Assembly: GCA_944376955.1 (NCBI GenBank)
Contig: CALWEB010000153.1
Coordinates: 1 to 15,645, forward strand
DNA from: an uncultured Agathobaculum sp.
GTDB lineage: Bacteria > Bacillota > Clostridia > Oscillospirales > Butyricicoccaceae
Length of the DNA: 15,645 nt
Reading direction: 5' to 3'
Positions 1-5,935 of this stretch are shown piece by piece. The position numbers and the translations under genes are program-made. Every line of letters starts with the position of its first letter. Position 1 is the first letter of the stretch. The notes under the pieces were generated by a model, which was not told the DNA's origin, searched no databases, and worked only from the letters and a program-made list of their open reading frames with translations.

Positions 1-215
1 CCAAGGACGGCGCCCGTTCCGAGAAGCCGCTGTGGTTCTTCCTCGAGCGCTACAACCAGGCGTTCATCGATCAGGTTATCGCATTTGTTGATGCAATCAA
101 CAACGACAAGCCGGTTCCGGTTGGCGCGGTTGATGGCCTGCGTCCGGTTCTGATGGCCAAGGCTGCAACCGAATCCTGCCGCAACGGCGGCGTTTATGTA
201 AAGGTTGAGGAGTAA
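1..215 (+). CDS. iolG: Inositol 2-dehydrogenase-like oxidoreductase, C-terminal end (partial)
   Basis: The open frame enters from the left edge (codons in phase from base 3) and stops at TAA 213-215, giving about 70 C-terminal residues. The segment reads PLWFFLERYNQAFIDQ, then VPVGAVDGLRPVLMAKAA. This matches the C-terminus of the Gfo/Idh/MocA family, in particular IolG (myo-inositol 2-dehydrogenase), where the FFLERY and DGL..V..A pattern is typical. IolG oxidises myo-inositol to scyllo-inosose with NAD+ in the cytosol, the first step of inositol catabolism. The NAD-binding Rossmann half lies outside the window, so substrate cannot be confirmed. A strong terminator follows at once, so this is the last gene of its unit. 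The IolH-like gene at 13549 fits an inositol theme, but it is 13 kb away in a separate unit. Confidence 0.72.
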   Translation, partial: KDGARSEKPLWFFLERYNQAFIDQVIAFVDAINNDKPVPVGAVDGLRPVLMAKAATESCRNGGVYVKVEE

Positions 216-252
216 TCCTTTCCCCCTTTTCGCTCACATGACCGAACATACA

Positions 253-283
253 AAAGTCCCTCAGGCGCTGCCTGAGGGACTTT
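253..283 (+). terminator. Rho-independent terminator of the iolG-like gene
   Basis: A perfect 10-bp stem, GTCCCTCAGG (256-265) with CCTGAGGGAC (271-280), closes a 5-nt loop and is extended by AAA/TTT pairs. It is followed by TTTTT (281-285), CTTT. It lies 38 nt after the stop codon and is a textbook intrinsic terminator for rightward transcription. Confidence 0.92.
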
Positions 284-303
284 TTCTTTGCTCCGCCGCC
301 CCC

Positions 304-500
304 CGCGCCGCAAGGCGCGCATAGAACAGAAAAGAACCGCCAAAAAAGGCGGTTCTTTTCATCAAACGCCCAGCTTTGCCGGGCGTTTTGATACAAGGAA
401 GAGAAAAATTTTCGCTTGTCGGAACTTTTTCTCGCTTTGGACGCATCCGCGGCTCTGCCGCGGTGCGTCCCTCTCGTTTGAAGCTGTACGCTTCAAACGA
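304..500. repeat. Cluster of six further hairpins in the convergent intergenic region
   Basis: After the iolG terminator the spacer is almost entirely inverted repeats. (1) 304-309/314-319 is a CGCGCC stem on a GCAA tetraloop. (2) 330-341/348-359 is a 12-bp AAAAGAACCGCC stem with an A6 loop, flanked by T-rich bases on both strands, so a plausible terminator for the leftward GTPase operon. (3) 361-371/381-392 is an 11-bp stem with one bulged T. (4) 401-408/426-433 pairs GAGAAAAA with TTTTTCTC. (5) 439-453/457-470 is a 14-bp GC-rich stem with one bulge and a TCT loop. (6) 474-484/490-500 is a perfect 11-bp stem ending three bases before the GTPase stop codon. No convincing coding frame is present. 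The tract could be stacked terminators, a structured RNA or a mosaic of dispersed intergenic repeats. Confidence 0.75.
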
Positions 501-502
501 CT

Positions 503-1456
503 TTAGTTAAAATATACGAGTTCTTCCTCCGGCTTCTCCGCCGGGATGACTTCGCTTGCGTGCAGCACCGGGCCTTCGCCGCGGTACTGCGGCAACGTTT
601 CGACCGTGATCGACGCGGTCACACGCACCCAGTCGCGCTGCTTGAGATCCTTTGCGCCCGGCCAGCGGCACAAAAAGCCCAGAAAGCTGATATCCTCCGC
701 GCAGCACACCATGCCGAACCGCCCCGGTACAAAAGACCCAGCCGGCACATTGTTGCCGACGTAAACCTGCGCGAGGAAGCGCACGGTCTTGCCATCGTAC
801 TTGCCCGGATCGCCCATCGCGTCGATATACCACAGGCCGTAGTCCGCGGGCGCGATGTCGATCACGTCCGCATCCACATCGAACGGCAGCGGCATGTTAC
901 GCGCATAATCCTCCGAATTGCCGTCCACATCGTCCAGATAGATGGTCGCGCGCGGGTTCATCGCGCGGATGTTCTTCTTGTAAAGCATCTCCTTGAGCGC
1001 GTCCGTGCAGCGGTTGAACACTACCAGATCCGCGGTCGTGATGTGCTCGAACATCATCGGGCCCATGTTGTTGGAATACAACTCAAACGTGGACGCGTCC
1101 ACGGTCGTGACGATCTGGTACAGCTCCCACCGCGCGGGGAACGCGGCGAGTAGATCGTCCAGCTTCCACATGCCGTTGTATTCCACGATGATGCGGTCGG
1201 GATCGAACTTCTGCTCCACCCGTTTGAGCCGGTTTGGCGTCAGGTCGGTAGCCGACTCGACCGGCACGAGCGCCGTACCATAATGCAGCAGCTCGCGCTC
1301 GTCATATTCCTCGATGCCCTCTTCGCACATCAAAAGCGCGGTGCGCTCGTTCTCCGTAAAGTTCGGGTCAGCGATGATTTCTTTGATAAACTGGGTTTTG
1401 CCGCTTTCCAGAAAGCCGGTAAACACATAAACCGGAATCGGTTCCCTATTTGGCAT
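503..1456 (-). CDS. Atypical G3E/CobW-family GTPase lacking CxCC, with YcgQ/TIGR03943-like C-terminal domain
   Basis: The protein has 317 residues. The start is ATG at 1456, because AAAGGAGG lies 8-10 nt upstream in the 14-nt gap behind the preceding gene; a longer open frame upstream runs into that gene. Residues 8-21 carry Walker A, GFLESGKT, and NRCTD (148-152) sits where the NKxD guanine motif belongs. The family's metal-binding CxCC is absent: the corresponding stretch is LLMCEEGIEEYDE around C44. EPSG of the paralogue becomes EYNG (92-95). Residues about 208-317 are not the usual CobW_C domain. They contain GKTVRFLAQVYVG, GRFGMVCCAEDISFLGFLC and a WVRV strand, resembling the C-terminal domain of YcgQ/TIGR03943 proteins, which partner with YcgR-type permeases. 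That assignment is from remembered motifs. It is the second gene of an operon with the His-rich GTPase, suggesting a linked role in metal delivery. The GTPase call is firm; the function is unknown. Confidence 0.85.
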   Translation of the reverse strand: MPNREPIPVYVFTGFLESGKTQFIKEIIADPNFTENERTALLMCEEGIEEYDERELLHYGTALVPVESATDLTPNRLKRVEQKFDPDRIIVEYNGMWKLDDLLAAFPARWELYQIVTTVDASTFELYSNNMGPMMFEHITTADLVVFNRCTDALKEMLYKKNIRAMNPRATIYLDDVDGNSEDYARNMPLPFDVDADVIDIAPADYGLWYIDAMGDPGKYDGKTVRFLAQVYVGNNVPAGSFVPGRFGMVCCAEDISFLGFLCRWPGAKDLKQRDWVRVTASITVETLPQYRGEGPVLHASEVIPAEKPEEELVYFN

Positions 1457-1470
1457 ACCGTTTTCCTCCT

Positions 1471-2574
1471 TTAGGCGACACCGAACAGATCGGCAATGCG
1501 CTCTTCGTCCAATTCCGCGCCGATTACGCACAGGCGGCCGGTATAATCGGCCGAACCACGGCGAATCTCAGGCGCGCCGGGCACATAGTCGAAGTGCAGC
1601 CACTCGCCGCCGTCCGCCGCGGGCACAATGCCCTTGGCGCGCAGCACCGTGCCGAGCGAAGGGTCGCCCAACGCGGTCAGCGCATGGTTCAGTTCCTCTT
1701 CGGTGTACTTATGCGGTGTTTCTACGCCCCACGAAGTGAACACCTCGTCCGCGTCGTGGTCATGGCCGCAACCGCAGTGATCGTGGTCGTGGTGATGATG
1801 CTCGTGATCATGATCATGGCAGCCGCAGGTGCAGTCCGGGCCATGCTCATGGTGATGTTCGTGGTCATGATCATGGTCGTGATCATGATCGTGATGGTGT
1901 GCATGATCATGATCGTGGTGATGGTGATGATGCTCATGCGGCGGCTCGTGCGCAATCTCGTCGAGCACCTCCTGCACCAGATCGCGGCTGCCCTCCATCG
2001 TCTGGAGCAGCTGTGTGCCGGTCAGTTCCTTCCACGGGGTAGTCACGATACGCGCGTGCGCATTCAGCCCGCGCAGCAGGGCAACGACTTCATCCAGACG
2101 CTTTGCCGGACACTCCGCCGTGCGGGAGAGCAGAATCGCCCCCGCGTGCGCCACCTGATTTTCGAAGAACTCACCGAAGTTCTTCAGATACATCTTGGCC
2201 TTGAGCGCATCGACCACTGTGACGAACGAGTTGAGCTGCACATCCAGATGCGCATTCTGCACCGCCCCGATGACGTCGGACAGCTTGCCCACGCCGGACG
2301 GCTCGATCAGGATGCGGTCAGGATGGTACTGCTCGACCACGTCGTGCAGCGCCTTGCCGAAGTCGCCCACCAACGAGCAGCAGATACAGCCCGCGTTCAT
2401 TTCATTGACCACAATGCCGGAATCCTTCAGGAACCCCCCATCAATGCCGATCTCACCAAACTCGTTTTCGATCAGCACGACCTGTTCGCCCTGCAGGGCA
2501 TCCGCCAGCAGCCGCTTGATCAGCGTGGTCTTGCCGGCGCCCAGAAATCCCGAAATAATATCAATTTTCGTCAT
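1471..2574 (-). CDS. CobW/COG0523 G3E GTPase, His-rich metallochaperone
   Basis: The protein has 367 residues and starts at ATG 2574, with GAGG about 9 nt upstream. Walker A GFLGAGKT is at 9-16, ENEFGEIGIDG at 36-46, the metal-binding CICC at 63-66 and EPSG at 91-94. Residues 213-273 are a low-complexity metal sink with 32 His among 61 residues plus five Cys (248, 250, 252, 267, 269). The CobW C-terminal domain follows from about residue 277 (VFTSWGVETPHKYT to the end). COG0523 proteins are cytosolic GTP-dependent metal chaperones, for zinc, cobalt or nitrile-hydratase metals. His-rich linkers are common in zinc-related members, but the metal here cannot be read from sequence. The next gene begins 14 nt downstream and is a divergent paralogue, so the two are co-transcribed. 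I found no clear Zur-type palindrome upstream. Confidence 0.93.
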   Translation of the reverse strand: MTKIDIISGFLGAGKTTLIKRLLADALQGEQVVLIENEFGEIGIDGGFLKDSGIVVNEMNAGCICCSLVGDFGKALHDVVEQYHPDRILIEPSGVGKLSDVIGAVQNAHLDVQLNSFVTVVDALKAKMYLKNFGEFFENQVAHAGAILLSRTAECPAKRLDEVVALLRGLNAHARIVTTPWKELTGTQLLQTMEGSRDLVQEVLDEIAHEPPHEHHHHHHDHDHAHHHDHDHDHDHDHEHHHEHGPDCTCGCHDHDHEHHHHDHDHCGCGHDHDADEVFTSWGVETPHKYTEEELNHALTALGDPSLGTVLRAKGIVPAADGGEWLHFDYVPGAPEIRRGSADYTGRLCVIGAELDEERIADLFGVA

Positions 2575-2614
2575 TTGTTTCGCCTCATTTTGAAGTTTAA
2601 TTCCAGATGAAAAT

Positions 2615-2643
2615 AGTATACCACGTTTTCCGCAAAAAGGAAA
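2615..2643 (-). promoter_or_regulatory. Probable promoter of the G3E GTPase operon
   Basis: On the minus strand a -10 element TATACT (2615-2620) lies about 40 nt before the ATG. The hexamer at 17-bp spacing is TTTCCT (2638-2643), a poor -35, so the promoter may be weak or activator-dependent. The surrounding stretch is AT-rich compared with its neighbours. Confidence 0.5.
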
Positions 2644-2680
2644 GTTTTTCGGTTAGCTTTTGCTAATCCTCGGAAAAAGC

Positions 2681-2711
2681 CAAAAAGAGGGCTTCTAGCG
2701 AAGCCCTCTTT
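2681..2711 (-). terminator. Terminator of the condensation-fold gene
   Basis: A 12-bp perfect stem, AAAGAGGGCTTC (2684-2695) with GAAGCCCTCTTT (2700-2711), encloses a TAGC loop. Read leftwards, the stem ends in a run of five T, then GGCTTTTT. It lies 8 nt after the stop codon of the gene ending at 2720. Confidence 0.9.
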
Positions 2712-2719
2712 GGGTCTAT

Positions 2720-4030
2720 TTACATTTGGCCGCATTCCAAACCATTGTATTTGGTCACACGGAACGGGTAATGCACTGCCTCGGCGTCCACACCGATCTC
2801 GTGCAGTCCTTCCACGAGACTGTCCACCACCTGCATATCGTGATCACGCTGCGCCACCGACAGCTTCATCCGGCTGCCGAAAGACGACACCAGCATCGCG
2901 AACGGCTGCACCGCACAAGGCAACACCGCGCCATAGTCCAGAATATACGGCATACAGCTTTCCGGCATCTTGAAGCGGCCGACGTTGGTGATCAGGAAAC
3001 TGTCCTCCAGCACGAAATCACGGCACAGTTTCTGCCCTTCCTTCATTTTGTCCGCCAGCGGCATATCCGCCTCGTGCAGCTCGCTGCACCGGTCGGACGC
3101 GGCTTTAGCGCGATACAGCAGCTGTTCGCGCTCCATCTGGCTGTTCAAAAATTCCTTGGTCTTGCGAAACACCTCGGGCAGCGGCAGATCACGGTACTCC
3201 GGCAAATAGGGCAGATCAATGAAACAGATAAAATACCGCGTGGTTGCCGAAGGCAGCAGCGGCCGCAGGTCAACCGGGATCTGCGAAATGACCGGCTTAT
3301 CCGGCTCGCCGTATTTCTGGTCGAACGCGCGCATGAGCAGCGGCGCCACAATCGACAACGGGCTGACGCCGATCGACTTGCCGTAACTATGCAGTTGCTC
3401 GAACGGGAAGGTGACATCGGTCACGATCTCCGGCCCATCCCCCTTATCGGTCAGATCCCACGCATGGGAGGCCTCCGGCTTCTTCCAGATGCCCTTGGGT
3501 GAAAACTCCTGATCGGCAAGCTGCTTATAGCCGTCCTCACTCTCCTCGGGTGACCAACGCGTATCCATGCCGCGCACCGAGCCGTCGTTCTCGACCGGAT
3601 ACCCGCACAGCGTGAGATACTGGAACAGCACGCAACGGATGAACTCCTCAAACCCGCGGCCGTCCGAGATCGAATGCTGGTATTCCATGGTGATGGTGTT
3701 GCCCTCATAGCCAACCAAAAACATGTACCCATGCGTATCGGGTGAGCCGATGGTGTAGCGCTTTTCCACGCCGTCAAACGGCAGCACCACGGGCGGCAGC
3801 ACGTTCGGCCGGTAACGGAAGCTGGTATCGGTCGCTTCTACGCCAAGAATCATGTGCGGAAAGCGCAGCAGCGCCTGCTCCACCGCCTGCTGCAGCTTAT
3901 CCGGCTTCACCTTGTCGCGCATCCGGATGATGTGCCTTGGCACACAGGCGACTGTTTCATGTGTATTGTACAGAAAAATCTTTGCGTAACTATCCGTGCG
4001 GAGCAGCGGATAATCCTTGAGCATATCCAT
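2720..4030 (-). CDS. Stand-alone condensation-domain / CoA-dependent acyltransferase-fold protein
   Basis: The protein has 436 residues. It carries the superfamily's active-site motif HxxxDG as HSISDG (H119, D123, G124), set in EYQHSISDGRGFEEF. TNVGRF at 348-353 resembles the second core motif near the C-terminus of alcohol acetyltransferase/PapA-type members. The length equals one condensation domain, and no carrier or adenylation domain is adjacent, so a free-standing acyl or acetyl transferase acting on a small alcohol, amine or lipid is possible; the substrate is unknown. Start choice: ATG 4030 has GGAGGGG 7-9 nt upstream. An in-frame ATG at 4024, six nt after AAGGA, is almost as good. 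The gene is monocistronic with its own near-consensus promoter and terminator. No signal peptide or membrane segment is evident. Confidence 0.78.
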   Translation of the reverse strand: MDMLKDYPLLRTDSYAKIFLYNTHETVACVPRHIIRMRDKVKPDKLQQAVEQALLRFPHMILGVEATDTSFRYRPNVLPPVVLPFDGVEKRYTIGSPDTHGYMFLVGYEGNTITMEYQHSISDGRGFEEFIRCVLFQYLTLCGYPVENDGSVRGMDTRWSPEESEDGYKQLADQEFSPKGIWKKPEASHAWDLTDKGDGPEIVTDVTFPFEQLHSYGKSIGVSPLSIVAPLLMRAFDQKYGEPDKPVISQIPVDLRPLLPSATTRYFICFIDLPYLPEYRDLPLPEVFRKTKEFLNSQMEREQLLYRAKAASDRCSELHEADMPLADKMKEGQKLCRDFVLEDSFLITNVGRFKMPESCMPYILDYGAVLPCAVQPFAMLVSSFGSRMKLSVAQRDHDMQVVDSLVEGLHEIGVDAEAVHYPFRVTKYNGLECGQM

Positions 4031-4075
4031 TCCTTATCCCCTCCGAGGCAGCGATGAGTTGGTTTTCCTGTTTTG

Positions 4076-4104
4076 ATTGTAGCACCGCCTGGAAGATTTG
4101 TAAA
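4076..4104 (-). promoter_or_regulatory. Sigma-A promoter of the condensation-fold gene
   Basis: On the minus strand, -35 TTTACA (4099-4104), a 17-bp spacer and -10 TACAAT (4076-4081) each match consensus in 5 of 6 positions. The leader to the ATG is about 40 nt. Confidence 0.85.
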
Positions 4105-4158
4105 TCGAATCCAGTCGTATTTTACTATTTCTGAACACAGTGTCTATTAAAGAGCGGT

Positions 4159-4185
4159 GGCGGCATCCCGGTAAAGGATGCCGCC
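4159..4185 (-). terminator. Hairpin after the DUF4179 gene, probable terminator
   Basis: A perfect 10-bp stem, GGCGGCATCC (4159-4168) with GGATGCCGCC (4176-4185), has a 7-nt loop and lies 13 nt after the stop codon at 4199. Leftward of it there is only CTCTTTAATA, so the U-tract is poor and termination may be incomplete. Confidence 0.65.
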
Positions 4186-4198
4186 ATATTTGCACTTG

Positions 4199-5302
4199 TT
4201 ACTGCTGTACCGGAATTTCCACACCGCCGACCGTGATGGATACCACGTCCTCGAGGGGGATAATCTCGCTAAAAAGATCGCCCTTCTGGCAAACCGTCTT
4301 TCCGTCCTGCGGCTGAATGCTGCCGCCTGCGTAGGACAGGTCAAGGCTGGTTCCGTCCGCCTTGTGAATCACAATCTGCACATCGTCAAAATATTTCTGC
4401 ATCTGTGCGCTGTCATGATCGGACTGTTTGCCCGACTGCGCATTCTCGTCCCACTGCACCTCGCTATCCACCGTGTAATCCACGCGCAGCGCAAGCGGGG
4501 ACAGGGTGATCTGGTCGATGGTCGCGGTCATGCCGTTCAGGCCAAACGTCTGACCCGCCGGCAGATTGATCGAGGTATCCTCGAAGTCCAGATTGAATTT
4601 GAACGACCAGTCGCCTTCAGCGATCACGGTGCGATTCATATCCTCGTCAAACACATACAGATCGCTGAACTTTGCCCGTACCGCGCGGCCGTGTACATCG
4701 CCGTCGCTGATTTCGCGGGTTTCCACATACTGAATAGAAGGATCATTCGGGTCGGCGTCGTAAAAATACGAGCCGCCATGCGTGCCGCCAAAATACCCCA
4801 CCAGCGTGGTATCCTCTTCGGCAAAATTTAGCGGCAGCAGGCCGTCGCCCACGGTTTTGCTCAGATCGATGTCAAACGCCTCACCGTCGTCCCGCACAAT
4901 CGAATAAGTGATCGCATAATGGTACTTATCACCGATAATCGCGTCCGCCGTGACAGTTACACCGTTATCCGTGTCGCTTGCGCCAATCGGGCGGCCGATC
5001 TGATCGATGATCTCGGTGTCGGCCGTCGGGCCGAACACACCGGAGAACGCTTCGCCCGCGGTCTTCAGCACGCCAGACGCACCCGCGCCAATGCCCAGTA
5101 CCAGCGCCGCCGCTACACCGACCGCCGCCACGCGCGGCAGACCGAATTTCCGTTTGCGCGGCTTGGCCTGCACGGGCTGCGGCCCACCCGCCGCATCCAG
5201 CAGATTCTGCACCATGCGCGCCTTGGCTTCGTCCGAGAAACGCAGGCCGTCCAGCGCATCAGTATACTCTCTGTTATCATTATACGCTCTGTTCATATTC
5301 AT
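4199..5302 (-). CDS. DUF4179-type membrane anti-sigma factor
   Basis: The protein has up to 367 residues. A charged cytosolic N-terminus of about 55 residues is followed by a basic patch (KPRKRK, 48-52) and a single membrane helix at about 57-79 (VAAVGVAAALVLGIGAGASG). A large extracytoplasmic beta-rich domain follows, typical of DUF4179 proteins. These are encoded beside ECF sigma factors in Clostridia and are taken to hold the sigma factor at the membrane until an envelope signal releases it. The gene overlaps the sigma gene by about 20 nt, which supports translational coupling and the partner role. Start choice: GGAGG lies only 3 nt before ATG 5302 but 8 nt before the in-frame ATG 5296, so translation probably begins at 5296 (365 residues). 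The signal sensed is not visible. Confidence 0.85.
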   Translation of the reverse strand: MNMNRAYNDNREYTDALDGLRFSDEAKARMVQNLLDAAGGPQPVQAKPRKRKFGLPRVAAVGVAAALVLGIGAGASGVLKTAGEAFSGVFGPTADTEIIDQIGRPIGASDTDNGVTVTADAIIGDKYHYAITYSIVRDDGEAFDIDLSKTVGDGLLPLNFAEEDTTLVGYFGGTHGGSYFYDADPNDPSIQYVETREISDGDVHGRAVRAKFSDLYVFDEDMNRTVIAEGDWSFKFNLDFEDTSINLPAGQTFGLNGMTATIDQITLSPLALRVDYTVDSEVQWDENAQSGKQSDHDSAQMQKYFDDVQIVIHKADGTSLDLSYAGGSIQPQDGKTVCQKGDLFSEIIPLEDVVSITVGGVEIPVQQ

Positions 5303-5774
5303 TCCCTCCCAAAGTCATGCGCAGCTTTTGCCGTCCCCGGCTCAAGTGCGCGGTCACCGCGGACTCGCTCCGACCCAGCAGGCCGGCGATCTCGCGGACG
5401 GAGTAGCCTTCGTAGTAATACAGGTAAACCGCTTCGCGGTAGTTTTCCGGCAGTGCCATCACCGCTTCCAGCACGTCGTTTTCGGGTGCGGTGGGCGCGG
5501 GCGTTTCGGCAACTACCTCAAGTGCCACCGTGCGCCGCCGGGACACACTGCGCAGCATATCCTTACAGGCGTTGGCTGTTGCGCGGATGATCCACGCCTT
5601 TTCGTGCGCGAGGCTATCGAAAACCTGCCCACTGGTCAGCAATTTGAGGAAAACAGTCTGGCAGATGTCCTCCGCGTCCTGTGTATTTTTCAGATAGGTG
5701 TACGAAAGCCGCAGGATCAGGTCGGAATAGGTGTTCACCAACCGTTCGGCCTCGGCCTTATCCAGTTGTATCAT
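5280..5774 (-). CDS. ECF-type RNA polymerase sigma factor
   Basis: The protein has 164 residues, usual for an ECF sigma factor. Region 2 spans about residues 8-78 and includes the promoter-melting stretch DAEDICQTVFLKLL and AWIIRATANACKDMLR. A short linker (85-103, rich in Pro, Ala and Thr) leads to region 4 at about 104-155, with LPENYREAVYLYYYEGYS and the helix-turn-helix VREIAGLLGRSESAVTAHLS. It directs polymerase to a small stress regulon, probably including its own operon. The start is ATG 5774, with AAAGGAG 11 nt upstream, a slightly long spacing. Its 3' end overlaps the DUF4179 gene. The leader contains GC-rich palindromes. I could not identify a convincing ECF-type autoregulatory promoter. 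Confidence 0.93.
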   Translation of the reverse strand: MIQLDKAEAERLVNTYSDLILRLSYTYLKNTQDAEDICQTVFLKLLTSGQVFDSLAHEKAWIIRATANACKDMLRSVSRRRTVALEVVAETPAPTAPENDVLEAVMALPENYREAVYLYYYEGYSVREIAGLLGRSESAVTAHLSRGRQKLRMTLGGNEYEQSV

Positions 5775-5794
5775 GGTTTCATCAACTCCTTTGG

Positions 5795-5823
5795 CGGCCG
5801 TCCGGCCGTGTCAGCGACGTCGC
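5795..5823. repeat. GC-rich palindromes in the sigma-factor leader
   Basis: CGGCCG (5795-5800), TC, CGGCCG (5803-5808) forms a symmetric block. Six bases further on is the perfect 10-bp palindrome GCGACGTCGC (5814-5823). Both lie between the probable transcript start and the ribosome site of the sigma gene. They could be an operator or a leader hairpin; no regulator can be named. Confidence 0.4.
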
Positions 5824-5888
5824 TTCACCTACAATACGAATGGGCGGCGCGTTTGCTGACAGTGGGAGGGAAATTTTTTTGCCAAAGC

Positions 5889-5916
5889 AAAAGACAGCCC
5901 CGCAGGACTGTCTTTC
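5889..5916 (-). terminator. Terminator of the SEDS-like gene
   Basis: An 8-bp stem, AAAGACAG (5890-5897) with CTGTCTTT (5908-5915), is extended inward by CC/GG with a bulged A. It lies about 20 nt after the stop codon at 5936 and, read leftwards, is followed by TTTTGCTTTGG. Confidence 0.75.
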
Positions 5917-5935
5917 AGTATAGCATAGTTTATCG

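Noticed and set aside
1755..1937. Repetitive CAT/GAT-rich DNA resembling a tandem repeat or CRISPR-like array
   Set aside because: The repeats are irregular, have no spacers, and are fully explained as codons for the metal-binding His/Asp linker.
1450..2610. Long plus-strand open frame (386 codons) across the His-rich GTPase gene
   Set aside because: It is antisense to a clear CobW GTPase; its Met/Val/Ile-rich middle is just the complement of the His/Asp codon run, and it has no ribosome site or family motif.
2575..2680. Possible Zur/Fur operator before the GTPase operon
   Set aside because: I found only an imperfect GGTTAGC/GCTAATCC hairpin, not a symmetric Zur-type box, so a metal-responsive operator cannot be supported.
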